From: Calothrix parasitica NIES-267
GTDB lineage: Bacteria > Cyanobacteriota > Cyanobacteriia > Cyanobacteriales > Nostocaceae
Direction: 5' to 3'
NCBI RefSeq assembly: GCF_002368095.1
Contig: NZ_AP018227.1
Location: 8,280,001-8,344,000, forward strand
DNA: 64,000 bases
The notes below the pieces were generated by a model. That model had not been told where the DNA came from. It made no database searches and saw nothing but the letters and a program-made list of their open reading frames with translations. Numbering within the stretch: the stretch's first letter is position 1; every line of letters begins with the position of its first letter. The position numbers were made by a program, and so were the translations under genes. Below are positions 1 through 9,693 of the stretch, one piece after another.

Positions 1-1083
1 AGCGACCCTTTAGAACCTTTTGGTGCAACTGCTGGTAGTAATGGAACTACTTCTAATGTTGGTAATATTAATGGTGTTAGTTCCGGTGCAGAATGCTTAC
101 CACAATTAACTATTACTAAAACGACTTCTACTCCTGGTCCAATTATCAAACCCGGTCAAGCTACCTACACTGTTACAGTGGCCAATGCTCCAAATTTATC
201 CGCAGCAACTAACGTTAATATATCTGACCCTTTACCCAGCGGTTTCACTTTTGACGCTTCTGTAAATCCTACAATTACTTTAAATGGTGGTTCAACTCGT
301 ACCAGCATTAGCAATCCACCAAATAATGCAACAGTAGCTACTTTTGGTACTTTTAATATTCCCAGCGGTGGTAGTGTTGCTATTACATTTACCAGCAATA
401 TTAGCGAAAACGTTCCCAACGGTGAATACAATAATCCAGCCACCGCTACTTATCTCGACCCAACTAGAACAACACCAGACGGAACCACCAATGTAAATTA
501 CGATGCTGCAACATTAGGTGAAGAAGTCTTAGTAGGTTCCACTGTTCCCACTGAACCCGAACGTTTACGGGGACTAAAAAGAATTACCAATGTATTCAGA
601 AACGGAGTTCCTATCAGCGGAATTGATTTTAATTCTTTTCTTGATAATCCCAACGACCCCATCGACAATTTACCCAGTTGGTTTCAACTTTCACCGGTGG
701 GAATATTCAATATTAGTCCGCAATTACCCTTACAAACAGGTGACGAAGTTGAATACACAATGTATTTCCTTGCTGATGGAAATCGACCAGTTGAAAACGT
801 CAGATTTTGCGACCCGATTCCTCAAGGAACTACTTTCGTTCCCGATAGTTTTGGTTCCGGTAACGGCATTTCTATAAATTTATCAAATACAGTTACAGCT
901 AATACTAATAGCGATGATGGAGATAACGGTAGCTTTTTCGCTCCTGGTTCTCAGCTTCCAGCCAATAATTTCTGTCCCAATCAAGATAATCCCACTGGTG
1001 CAGTAATTGGAAATCTCGGAACTATTAATCATACTTTGGGTACGAATTTTGGTTTTGTTCGGTTTCGAGTGAGAGTGGAATAA
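1..1083 (+). CDS. DUF11-repeat surface protein, 5' truncated by the window
   Basis: The reading frame is open from base 1 to the TAA at 1081-1083, so the start lies outside the window. The protein is rich in Asn, Thr, Pro and Gly. Two DUF11-type (Ig-like, conserved-repeat) blocks are visible: one beginning QLTITKTTSTPGPIIKPGQ with the usual YTVTVAN strand near base 165, and a second around 700-860 with GDEVEYTMYFLADG and VRFCDPIPQGTTFVPDSF. DUF11 modules occur in large secreted or cell-surface proteins; adhesive or structural roles are usual guesses but no function is shown here. No membrane anchor or sorting signal is seen at the C-terminus, which ends in FVRFRVRVE. Confidence 0.8.
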   Translation, partial: SDPLEPFGATAGSNGTTSNVGNINGVSSGAECLPQLTITKTTSTPGPIIKPGQATYTVTVANAPNLSAATNVNISDPLPSGFTFDASVNPTITLNGGSTRTSISNPPNNATVATFGTFNIPSGGSVAITFTSNISENVPNGEYNNPATATYLDPTRTTPDGTTNVNYDAATLGEEVLVGSTVPTEPERLRGLKRITNVFRNGVPISGIDFNSFLDNPNDPIDNLPSWFQLSPVGIFNISPQLPLQTGDEVEYTMYFLADGNRPVENVRFCDPIPQGTTFVPDSFGSGNGISINLSNTVTANTNSDDGDNGSFFAPGSQLPANNFCPNQDNPTGAVIGNLGTINHTLGTNFGFVRFRVRVE

Positions 1084-1145
1084 TTCTTCTAGGGAATAGA
1101 GAAAAAGCCGTTACTCACGCTTTGTAGTAAACATAAAACTTACGT

Positions 1146-1170
1146 AGAGACGTAGCAATGCTACGTCTCT
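1146..1170. repeat. Palindrome AGAGACGTAGCA / TGCTACGTCTCT
   Basis: Two 12-base arms separated by a single A. It belongs to the same hairpin family as the palindromes at 13069-13125 and 24269-24291. It lies 63 bases after the DUF11 gene and may also end its transcript, but it has no T-tract. Confidence 0.7.
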
Positions 1171-1328
1171 TTCAATGTGAAATCATATTTTCGTGTTTCT
1201 ATTACCCAACACCAATTATTTTTATAAATTTTTGCGAAAAATGGGAAAAATAAACTTGTTCGTCTATTATCTCCGAGCAGACTACCGTGGAATTTTTCTC
1301 GAAAGCTCTTAAAGTGTTGGTAAAAATC

Positions 1329-1361
1329 AAGAAACCCGGTTGTTCCAAAAAACCGGGTTTC
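1329..1361. repeat. AAACCCGGTT / AACCGGGTTT hairpin
   Basis: Inverted copies of the AAACCCGG/CCGGGTTT repeat, also found at 12159-12191, 19491-19521, 22935-22966 and 26343-26371. Here it lies just before the preferred start of the phospholipase D-like gene. If the upstream GTG at 1287 were used it would be translated into a Lys/Pro-rich leader, which argues that translation starts downstream. Confidence 0.7.
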
Positions 1362-1373
1362 TCAACACCTCGA

Positions 1374-2993
1374 TTGTTTAGAAAACGAATAAATTTATTA
1401 TATTTATTTTTACTAATTTTCCCCCTAACTTCTTGTCAGCAATCAAGGTCAAATAACACAACTTTAAAACCGCTTCCACAAGATTCATCAATACAAGTTT
1501 ATTTTAATCATTCTCAAACTTCTGAATATCAAGAACCTTATCGCGATAAAATCCGTAAGGGTGATAATCTAGAAAAAATAATTATTGAAGCAATTAATCA
1601 AGCTGAATCTACGATAGATATTGCAGTACAAGAATTACGTTTACCTTTAATTGCTCAAGCATTAGCTAAAAAGCATCAAGCAGGAATCAAAATTAGAATA
1701 ATTTTAGAAAATAACTATAGCCGTCCTTGGAGTGATTTTACATCCGATGAATTAATTAAACTAACAAAACGAGAACAGCAAAAGCATTTAGAATTTATCA
1801 AATTTGTCGATATTAATGAAGATGGTAGAGCATCTGATACAGAAATTAATCAACGAGACGCTTTGAAAATAATTCAAAATGCCAAAATTCCTTTAATAGA
1901 CGATACCGCTGATGGTTCTAAAGGTAGCGGTTTGATGCATCATAAATTTATAGTTATCGATAATCGCTTTGTAATTGTCACTTCCGCGAATTTTACATTA
2001 TCCGGGATTCACGGCGATTATGATAATTATGACAGTTTGGGCAACGTCAATAATTTAATCAAAATCGATAGCGTTGAATTAGCTGATATCTTTACAGAAG
2101 AGTTTAATATCATGTGGGGTGATGGAGTCGGAGGTAAATTTGATAGTAAATTCGGCTTACAAAAACCTCGACGAGATTTTCAACAAGTTATTTTTGGTAA
2201 TAATAAGGTAACAGTAAATTTTTCTCCTACTTCTCCTACGAAACTTTGGATTAACAGCAGTAACGGATTAATTGGTAAAACATTAAAATCGGCAGAAAAG
2301 TCTATTGATTCAGCACTATTTGTATTTTCAGCCCAGCGTTTGAGCAATATTCTCGAAACACGTCACGAACAAAAGGTGAAAATAAGAACCGTTATAGAAC
2401 CAGATTTTGCTTATCGTTTCTACAGTGAAGGTTTGGATATGACTGGTGTTGCTTTGAGCAATAAATGTAAATACGAACTCAATAATCAACCTTGGGAAAA
2501 TCCAATTAATACTACAGGAGTACCTTTATTAACTAGCGGTGATTTATTGCATCATAAATATGCTGTTATTGATAAAAAGACAGTGATTACAGGTTCTCAT
2601 AATTGGACGGAAGCTGCAAATACTAAGAATGATGAAACGGTTTTAGTGATTGAGAACTCTAAAATTGCGGCTCATTATGCGAGGGAATTTGAAAGACTTT
2701 ATGTTAATGCTGAATTTGGGATTCCTAGAAGGATTAAGAAGAAAATTGAGCAGGAAGAAAATGTTTGTGGGGAAATTAAAGCTCCATCGACTTTTGCAGA
2801 AAAAGGAATTGTTGATATTAATACAGCTACGGTGGAAGAATTAGTAACTCTTCCTGGGGTGGGAAAGAAGTTAGCGGAGCGGATTGTTAAAGCACGTCGG
2901 GAGAAGCGTTTTGATTCTTTGGAAGATTTGGAGAGGGTGAAGGGGATTGGGAAGAAGATGTTATTTAAGTTGGAGGGGAGGGTGAGTTTTTGA
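1374..2993 (+). CDS. Phospholipase D-like lipoprotein with C-terminal helix-hairpin-helix
   Basis: The protein has two HKD-type half-sites, HHKFIVID...SANFT and HHKYAVID...GSHNWT (about residues 189 and 393 counted from 1374). These are the paired phosphodiesterase motifs of the PLD/nuclease superfamily, usual for phospholipase or DNase. The C-terminal 60 residues are a ComEA-type helix-hairpin-helix (VDINTATVEELVTLPGVGKK, then GIGKK), which binds DNA non-specifically and favours a nuclease role. Between the strands of the first half lies an EF-hand-like loop, DINEDGRASDTE. The frame is open from a GTG at 1287, but the TTG at 1374 gives a compact signal peptide ending in the lipobox LTSC and skips the palindrome at 1329-1361, so I prefer it. 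Likely exported and lipid-anchored. No partner gene is adjacent. Confidence 0.85.
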   Translation: MFRKRINLLYLFLLIFPLTSCQQSRSNNTTLKPLPQDSSIQVYFNHSQTSEYQEPYRDKIRKGDNLEKIIIEAINQAESTIDIAVQELRLPLIAQALAKKHQAGIKIRIILENNYSRPWSDFTSDELIKLTKREQQKHLEFIKFVDINEDGRASDTEINQRDALKIIQNAKIPLIDDTADGSKGSGLMHHKFIVIDNRFVIVTSANFTLSGIHGDYDNYDSLGNVNNLIKIDSVELADIFTEEFNIMWGDGVGGKFDSKFGLQKPRRDFQQVIFGNNKVTVNFSPTSPTKLWINSSNGLIGKTLKSAEKSIDSALFVFSAQRLSNILETRHEQKVKIRTVIEPDFAYRFYSEGLDMTGVALSNKCKYELNNQPWENPINTTGVPLLTSGDLLHHKYAVIDKKTVITGSHNWTEAANTKNDETVLVIENSKIAAHYAREFERLYVNAEFGIPRRIKKKIEQEENVCGEIKAPSTFAEKGIVDINTATVEELVTLPGVGKKLAERIVKARREKRFDSLEDLERVKGIGKKMLFKLEGRVSF

Positions 2994-3096
2994 GAAATTT
3001 ATGTCTTTGCATGAAATTATTGTTTATCATTGCACTGTTTCACTCGCAATGACATTATGCAGTTTTTTATTCTTGGGCACGAGGAATTTTGTCACC

Positions 3097-5694
3097 TTAC
3101 AAGTCACAACGTGAGAGAAGATTTTTCACTTTCTCACCGGAAGTTACATCCTTCTCTACCCATTTAGGTAAGGTAAGGAAGCCTCCCCACGGTAGCCCCC
3201 CAGAGTAACTTTTGGGGTTTTTGTTTACCAATTCAATGTAGTGATAGTACTTTATCCAATAGGGCTGTATTTTATTATTTTTTCTGTCACCGTACCACCC
3301 AAGTTCCCTAGCGAAACGCAAATATTTTTCCTCATCATTCTTATTCCAATCTCGTTTAACATCAAGCTTATTGTCTTTATTAAGCCAAATTTTCTTTTGC
3401 ACGCTAAAACCAAAATTGTTATTTGAATTATCAACCCATAGCTTATTTATCTTTTGCAAGTCAGAACAGGGAAATTTCTCAATTTGGGAGATATCAAGAT
3501 ATCCTTCTTCTTCTCTATTAGCAATAAACAGCATTAGTGTGTCAGTTGTCTCATCTGCTGCTTTCCAATTTTCTGATTTTAAATAGTGTTTTAATCTGGT
3601 ATAAAAGTGTTGCTTGAGAGACTTTTCAACCTCTTCATTCGGATTTGATTGTAACTCAATTAATCCTCTATGAACTGATTCAATATTTTTAGCTGTAATA
3701 ATTTTATTCTTTTCAAAAGGATTAGTTCTAATAGGATATTCTTTTAGAGTGTTATATGCTTGAGTATAAGCATCTATTGCTTGTTTTTTTGATTTGTTAG
3801 CAAGCAATTTTCCGCGATTAGCTTTTACTAAAAATTTAATTTGCAATCCTTCAGCAGAGCTAATATTATTTCCTTGTTTGTTTAAATTATTCAGGCTTTC
3901 ATTAATTTTTGCTTCAGCTAGTGTTTGATATTCAAGATTTTTATCTTTTTGTTGCCTTACTAGATTTTGATAGGCTTGGGACATAGCAACCAATAACATT
4001 GCTTGTTTTAGATTATGGTCATTTACTCTAAAGGATAAACCAGCTTGTCTTAAAGCTTCATCTGACTCAGCAGTGAGATTTTCATTGCGTAACTCTCCGG
4101 CTAATTTAGATAGTTCTCTAACAATTTCAATATCCTTCTTTGTGGAAGCAAGTTCATTTTCTAATTTTTCTGTTTGTTGTCGTGCTTCTTTTTCTTTTTG
4201 AATAGCTAAGTTAGTATTTTTTTGTGCGTTTAATGCTTTATCCCCTACTATTGCTGCAAATGTAACTGAAACGAATGCTCCCAACACAGCCATAAATAAA
4301 GCACAACTTCCAATAATAATCTTCCGATTAGCTTTTCTATTAGCTTCACTCAACATTTTATTTCTATCTTCAGCGGCTTTTCTATCTTGCTTTTCCCTCT
4401 CTAATTCTGCGGTTTTATTTCTGAAAGCTATATCTTTTTCTCTACTAGCTGCTAAAAACTGTTTGTCTTGAAAGCTTAAATCTTTATCTTTCGCCCATTT
4501 TTCCGCACTTTCTAAAGCTTTTCCTCGTAAAAGTCGTGATTTATCAGTACATCCAGAAGCAACCCAAGCACGAAAAGCTTCCGAATAAGGACGTAAATTC
4601 TTTAACTGAGCTTCAACCCAATTCTGATTAAAGACTTGTTGATAAATTCGGTTATGAGTCCTTAACTTATTTTGTTTTTGAACAACTAAACCAGATAATA
4701 TTAATTCACTCACTTCAAGATTTTTCTTAGCAGTAATCTCTCTGTTCTGTTGAATCTGCTGGTACAATTCCAACAAATATCCCGCTTTCTGCTCCGACGA
4801 TAGAATTCTATCTCTGATAGTTCGTAAATGCTCTGGATCATCCTGGGATTCCCAATTTTCAATAATCCTTGATTTTACAACCTGCTTTACAGAACCGGGA
4901 TTATCTTTCTTCGATTCTTCAAGCATAAAATTACATAACTTTTGAGTCAGAAATGGTTGCCCTCCCGTCCAATTTAATATTTCTTCTACTACCCTTTGAG
5001 GATTATTAAATCTACCTTCTAATCCGTTTATTAAGGGTTTAACTTCATCCATTTGGAAACCATTTAATTCTATTGCTTCCCCGATATTAAAAGGAGTTTG
5101 GCTTTTATCTGTAATCAAGTCACCAGGAGTTGCTACCCCTAATAAAGCAAAAGTTAACCTTTGAAAAATCGGATTATCAACCCGTTGATTGTGAAAAAAG
5201 CGAATTAGCGCAAAAAAATCATCTAAGGAAAAATCTTGACTCAGAACCTTATCAATTTCATCTACAAAAATGACTATTGGTTGCTGAATCTTTGCTAATA
5301 AAACCTTTTCAATAAATAAACTTAAACATTGCACTGGTGAAAGAATAGTTTGATGTTTTTCCCACCATTCCTGCCAATCAAAATCAAATTTATCTTCTAA
5401 ATGACAGCTTTCTGATAAATTGTAAACAATTCCTCCATACCACTGTTGTTGACTTACCCTGCCAATTCCTGTCAAATCAATTGCAGCACAGAGAGTCCCT
5501 TCTTGTTGTAACCGCTGCATAGTCTGCACCCGTAAACTAGATTTACCCATCTGTCGGGAGTTAAGGACATAACAAAATTTACCAGCCTGCAATTTTTGAT
5601 AAAATTTTTTGTCTGCTTTTCGCTGTATATAGCTAGGAGCGTCAACTGGGAGGCTGGCGCCTATTTGATAGAAATTGGAAGTGTTTGCTGTCAT
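3097..5694 (-). CDS. AAA-like ATPase with membrane segment and C-terminal GUN4 domain
   Basis: The N-terminus is the cyanobacterial AAA-like (AAA_35) type: NFYQIGASLPVDAPSYIQRKAD, a Walker A variant NSRQMGKSS near residues 46-53 and Walker B IVIFVDEID near 140-148. A charged coiled-coil region surrounds one hydrophobic segment (about 456-483, IIIGSCALFMAVLGAFVSV). A TPR-like helical stretch follows. The last ~155 residues match the GUN4 fold: ENWKAADETT, EGYLDISQIEKFPCSDLQ, LWVDNSNNNFGFSVQKKIW, ELGWYG and GGLPWGGF. GUN4 binds porphyrins or bilins and activates Mg-chelatase in its stand-alone form; fused GUN4 domains are known in cyanobacterial signalling proteins. The frame extends to a TTG at 5751, but the ATG at 5694 fits the usual family start. 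It follows the CHAT-AAA gene in the same direction, probably in one transcript. Confidence 0.85.
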   Translation of the reverse strand: MTANTSNFYQIGASLPVDAPSYIQRKADKKFYQKLQAGKFCYVLNSRQMGKSSLRVQTMQRLQQEGTLCAAIDLTGIGRVSQQQWYGGIVYNLSESCHLEDKFDFDWQEWWEKHQTILSPVQCLSLFIEKVLLAKIQQPIVIFVDEIDKVLSQDFSLDDFFALIRFFHNQRVDNPIFQRLTFALLGVATPGDLITDKSQTPFNIGEAIELNGFQMDEVKPLINGLEGRFNNPQRVVEEILNWTGGQPFLTQKLCNFMLEESKKDNPGSVKQVVKSRIIENWESQDDPEHLRTIRDRILSSEQKAGYLLELYQQIQQNREITAKKNLEVSELILSGLVVQKQNKLRTHNRIYQQVFNQNWVEAQLKNLRPYSEAFRAWVASGCTDKSRLLRGKALESAEKWAKDKDLSFQDKQFLAASREKDIAFRNKTAELEREKQDRKAAEDRNKMLSEANRKANRKIIIGSCALFMAVLGAFVSVTFAAIVGDKALNAQKNTNLAIQKEKEARQQTEKLENELASTKKDIEIVRELSKLAGELRNENLTAESDEALRQAGLSFRVNDHNLKQAMLLVAMSQAYQNLVRQQKDKNLEYQTLAEAKINESLNNLNKQGNNISSAEGLQIKFLVKANRGKLLANKSKKQAIDAYTQAYNTLKEYPIRTNPFEKNKIITAKNIESVHRGLIELQSNPNEEVEKSLKQHFYTRLKHYLKSENWKAADETTDTLMLFIANREEEGYLDISQIEKFPCSDLQKINKLWVDNSNNNFGFSVQKKIWLNKDNKLDVKRDWNKNDEEKYLRFARELGWYGDRKNNKIQPYWIKYYHYIELVNKNPKSYSGGLPWGGFLTLPKWVEKDVTSGEKVKNLLSRCDL

Positions 5695-5766
5695 AGTGTT
5701 TGCGGTTGTGCTGTCTTCGCTTTTGTCATAGTTTTTGGCGCTAAAGTGCAACTACGAACGAGATTT

Positions 5767-7884
5767 TTAAGATATGCGACGAAAATAGTCGCGATATAGT
5801 TGACAGCGGGGTGTAACGTGATTTTTTTCACGAACCACCAATCCTAAACTGTGTAATTTATACATTTCTACAGAATCTAACTCTACTCCCGCAGTTGAGT
5901 TAACTACTTGCTGTAAAGCTTGTACTAATTCCGGTGCTGCACGTAATATATCTAATAAATAACTTAGATGATTGCGATAAATACCAGCTTCTGTTGTTGC
6001 TGTCTGTAATAAATCTTGGAAGTTTGTCTTTCCGACTGCAACATCATACATCCCCAACCTTAATAAATAGGGATGCCCTCCTACCATTTTCCTTAATTCT
6101 GAAAGCATACAATCTTGAGAATCAATGCCATGTTTATTAGCTAAATCTTCTATCTGCTGCTGATTAAATTCTTTTAATTCAACAGGTAAACCAGCATTAA
6201 AAGGTGATTGATGGTAATCTAAGGGGATATAAACTTCTGTAGAATGAGCTAATACCAATCGCAGTTGTTTCCAAATTTCCTCAGTTTTCCCTTTTTCATG
6301 CCAAGAGCGCAACATCCCGAAGAAATCTTCTAAAACTTCGCTATAGGGAAATAATCTATCTACTTCATCTAAGACTAGTATTAAAGGAGAATTTATTGGT
6401 CTTAATATATACTTTTTAAAATAAGCCGTACAGTTGTCGTTGCTTCCTAGACATGCGGGATTCCAAGCAATCTCTACTTGATTATCAAGCTCAAGTTCCA
6501 AAGCAACTTTGCTACACAACCAACGGAGAAATTTATCTAGATTAGTAATTACTTCCTTATTAACACTACCAAAATCTAAATATACGCCCTGATAATTTTC
6601 CTTGATTCCCTCAGAAATAATCCGTCTTAATAAAGAAGTTTTACCCATTAATTTTGGTGCTTTAACTCTAATTAAGGAAGCGGGTTTTTTTAAAGTTTGG
6701 TAACAAACAGACTCAATTCCATCTCTTTCTAGATAAAAAGGGGAATCAAGGGGTACAGAACCATCAGGATATTCCAATGACTCTATTAAATTATGATTAA
6801 TTACAGGTTCGTCTATAGGTTCTTCAAATTTTTTTTTAATATCCAAGATGATTCCATCTTTGGCTCTCATGTAAAGTACTGGTGTTGCAAAGTCCCGCTT
6901 GTCAAGTCCGACTTCCATGGAGATAGCATTCCGGGTTGTTTGAATAGCTGCATCTACTGGATAACCTAGCGCTAAAGTACGGTAAAACTCATCTGCGAAA
7001 AGCTTGGCTGTATTATCGAAAATGGAATATTGCATCGCTACTACTGCGGGTATTCCACGACGAACAAGATTTGGTGCTGTACCTCTCATAGCTTGATTTG
7101 AAGCGACTACTGCACCTTGACAGGAATTGAGAATAACTAAGCCTAAATTCTTGTTACCTAAAAAGAAGTTGGCGAAATTTTCATCATCCATATATTTGGC
7201 TTTACCAGCGTTATCTACAAGCACGATATAGCCTTGATTATTATCAAAGACTCCGTGACCGATAAAATGAAAAATATGGTAGAGCTTTTCCCTTAACTTT
7301 TGCTGAATTTTCTGTCTAGTGGCTTCTTGCAATACATCTAACTCAATTTCACCAGCTTCTATATGCTTCCCTAATGCTTCACGAATAAGTTTCTCCTCTT
7401 CAACAACGTCTAAGGTCGCTAAGTCAGTAGGAGTTGAAATAACTAATAAGACTTTTAGGGGTAAATCAACAGCTTTTATATCGCGTTGTTGTAGAGGAAC
7501 ATCAATATAGCGAGAAAGAACAGTCTCAGTGTTGTTTGCTAGAAAGATGTTTGTATCTTCTTCATAGATAAATTCCCAAGGAAGAGATGCTAATTCAGGA
7601 GATTCAAAGATTAAACGCAAGCGGACGCTTTCTTGATTGGCTTGTGCGGCTGCTATGGTAGCTTGAAATCGAGCATTAATTTTATCGGGAAAAAGTGCTT
7701 GGTAAAGTTGACTTCCTAATGCTTTGAATAACTCGTGATTTGTTTGTCCGGATTCAATTAACTGTAAAGTTAGATTAATTTGATTCTGTTCCCAGCGTAA
7801 TTCGCTTGAAACTTCGCCTTGTTCTGAAGAAGCACGAATATTATTATTTCTATCAACTATTATTCTAAAATCTTGGTAATTCAT
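5767..7884 (-). CDS. CHAT protease domain fused to an AAA-type ATPase
   Basis: Residues about 1-345 form a CHAT (caspase HetF-associated) domain. The catalytic dyad is visible as His210 in HFIGHGVFD and Cys255 in LVILNSCQGA, after the typical SPELASLPWEFIYEE strand. Residues about 370-705 form a P-loop ATPase of the same AAA-like class as the next gene, with Walker A variant KAPKLMGKTSLL (about 408-419), Walker B LILVLDEVDRL (501-511) and a family-typical GGHPYLLRLG helix. CHAT proteins are cysteine proteases used in regulated cell death and conflict systems; here the ATPase presumably gates protease activity. Start ATG at 7884 gives the family's usual N-terminus. It lies immediately upstream of the AAA-GUN4 gene. 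Target proteins and the trigger are unknown. Confidence 0.88.
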   Translation of the reverse strand: MNYQDFRIIVDRNNNIRASSEQGEVSSELRWEQNQINLTLQLIESGQTNHELFKALGSQLYQALFPDKINARFQATIAAAQANQESVRLRLIFESPELASLPWEFIYEEDTNIFLANNTETVLSRYIDVPLQQRDIKAVDLPLKVLLVISTPTDLATLDVVEEEKLIREALGKHIEAGEIELDVLQEATRQKIQQKLREKLYHIFHFIGHGVFDNNQGYIVLVDNAGKAKYMDDENFANFFLGNKNLGLVILNSCQGAVVASNQAMRGTAPNLVRRGIPAVVAMQYSIFDNTAKLFADEFYRTLALGYPVDAAIQTTRNAISMEVGLDKRDFATPVLYMRAKDGIILDIKKKFEEPIDEPVINHNLIESLEYPDGSVPLDSPFYLERDGIESVCYQTLKKPASLIRVKAPKLMGKTSLLRRIISEGIKENYQGVYLDFGSVNKEVITNLDKFLRWLCSKVALELELDNQVEIAWNPACLGSNDNCTAYFKKYILRPINSPLILVLDEVDRLFPYSEVLEDFFGMLRSWHEKGKTEEIWKQLRLVLAHSTEVYIPLDYHQSPFNAGLPVELKEFNQQQIEDLANKHGIDSQDCMLSELRKMVGGHPYLLRLGMYDVAVGKTNFQDLLQTATTEAGIYRNHLSYLLDILRAAPELVQALQQVVNSTAGVELDSVEMYKLHSLGLVVREKNHVTPRCQLYRDYFRRIS

Positions 7885-8305
7885 TTAGAGTTTATTTAAA
7901 ACCACCAAAGCAAACATAATTTTTACAATCCGTTTCTATTTTTCGGGTTGCGAACCTTCTAGTTACATTACTAAAATACACAGCGACTTCTTTATACTTT
8001 AAACTATTTTCAATTTTGCTTTACCTGCTTTGAAACCTTATATAAGAAAGTACATAATGCTTGTTGTTGAAATATAATATCAGCCAAAACATAAGTAAAT
8101 ACCTAAAGTAATATAAAGATATGAGTAATATTTTTAGCCCAATATATAAAATTATCACGCTTGCGTGTTGTAGAGTTCGGCTCCACACCAGCTTACCTAA
8201 ACAAGAACTCCACCAAGGAAAATATCAAAATTGTTTGTAAATGGCACAATACAGGCACAAATAATTACACTAAAGGTACTCCCTTATGCTTGCTTCACTA
8301 TAAAA
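7885..8305. other. Divergent intergenic region
   Basis: About 420 bases between the divergent CHAT gene and the NdbB-like gene. It must hold both promoters but no clear operator, RNA gene or terminator is seen. Open frames crossing it, including one starting at a TTG at 8231, lack family similarity upstream of 8306. Confidence 0.5.
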
Positions 8306-9496
8306 ATGACCGAACAGAAATCTCGAATTTGTATCCTTGGTGGTGGTTTTGGCGGACTTTACACTGCTTTACGCTTAGTTCAATTAGATTGGGAGGAGTC
8401 GCAGAAACCGGAAATTATTCTGATTGACCAAAATGACCGCTTTTTATTCTCCCCTCTCTTGTACGAACTGCTGACTAGAGAAATGGAAAGCTGGGAAATA
8501 GCTCCGACCTATCAAGACCTTTTACAAGATACCGGTATCCGCTTTTATAAAGCAACGGTATCTGGAATTGATACCGACCAAAAACGAGTAGAGTTGCTCA
8601 ATGGCCCGGAAATTTCCTACGACCGTTTAGTATTAGCGATGGGTGGAGAAACACCTTTAGATATGGTACCCGGAGCGATATCCTATGCTTATGCTTTCCG
8701 CACTCTTGATGATGCTTATGCTTTGGAAGAACAATTGCGGATACTCGAAGAATCTGACAAAGATAAAATTAGAATTGCCATTGTTGGTGGTGGTTACAGC
8801 GGTGTTGAATTAGCTTGCAAATTATCCGACCGACTGGGGGAAAGAGGACGCTTCCGATTAGTGGAAATGGCTGATGGAATTCTCCGCAATTCTCCAGAAT
8901 TTAATCGCGAAGCTGCAAAAAAAGCTTTGGAGGAACGTGGTGTTTTTGTTGATTTGGAAACGAAGGTAGAGTCGCTTACTGCTGATAATATTTCTTTAGA
9001 ATACAAAGGTACTGTAGATGAAATTCCTGTAGATTTAGTCATTTGGACTGTAGGAACGAGAGTTAGTCCTTTAGTAAACAATCTTCCCCTCAAGCACAAC
9101 CAGCAAGGTAAAATCACCACTACACCAACCTTGCAGCTAGTAGATAATCCCCACATATTTGCTTTAGGAGATTTAGCAGAAACTTTTGATGCAGAAGGAA
9201 AACAGGTTCCCACAACAGCACAAGCAGCTTTCCAACAAGCAGATTATGCTGGTTGGAATATTTGGGCTAGTCTTACTAATCGTCCTTTACTTCCCTTCCG
9301 CTATCAGCACTTAGGTGAATTTATGTCATTAGGAGTTGATAATGCAACTCTTACCGGTTTGGGTATGAAAATGGAAGGAACATTAGGATTTGTTGTTCGT
9401 CGTGCTGCTTATCTTTACCGTCTTCCAACCTTAGAACATAAGTTAAAAGTTGGATTTAATTGGTTAAGTCGTCCTATTATTGAAGCACTTTCTTGA
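8306..9496 (+). CDS. NAD(P)H dehydrogenase-like FAD flavoprotein, NdbB type
   Basis: A type II NADH dehydrogenase-family flavoprotein of 396 residues. The FAD-binding Rossmann motif ICILGGGFGGLYTALRL starts at residue 7, followed by DRFLFSPLLYEL; the NAD(P)-binding motif is IAIVGGGYSGVELA, and the second FAD contact is HIFALGDLAE. The closest family I recognise is cyanobacterial NdbB/plant NDC1, which reduces quinones such as demethylphylloquinone in thylakoids; assignment to this subgroup rests on memory of sequence and is less certain than the superfamily. The open frame begins at a TTG at 8231, but the ATG at 8306 sits just before the dinucleotide-binding fold as usual. No transmembrane helix; a C-terminal amphipathic segment could attach it to the membrane. 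Confidence 0.85.
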   Translation: MTEQKSRICILGGGFGGLYTALRLVQLDWEESQKPEIILIDQNDRFLFSPLLYELLTREMESWEIAPTYQDLLQDTGIRFYKATVSGIDTDQKRVELLNGPEISYDRLVLAMGGETPLDMVPGAISYAYAFRTLDDAYALEEQLRILEESDKDKIRIAIVGGGYSGVELACKLSDRLGERGRFRLVEMADGILRNSPEFNREAAKKALEERGVFVDLETKVESLTADNISLEYKGTVDEIPVDLVIWTVGTRVSPLVNNLPLKHNQQGKITTTPTLQLVDNPHIFALGDLAETFDAEGKQVPTTAQAAFQQADYAGWNIWASLTNRPLLPFRYQHLGEFMSLGVDNATLTGLGMKMEGTLGFVVRRAAYLYRLPTLEHKLKVGFNWLSRPIIEALS

Positions 9497-9693
9497 AAAT
9501 AGGAAGTAAGGGAGACAAGGAGATAGGGAATAGGAAGACAAGGAGAATTTAATATTCTTAACTCTTAATTCATGACTCCTGACTCCTAACTTCAGCATCT
9601 ACAATCAAAAATTCTTCTTGGAAAGTTTGAGGGGAAGAACATCTCCACCCTTAACTTTACACAAAATCCAAAATCCAAAATTGTCATAGGTGG

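Noticed and set aside
8161..8427. 88-residue open frame overlapping the NdbB-like gene start
   Set aside because: It runs out of frame into the FAD-binding region of the real gene and has no similarity of its own.
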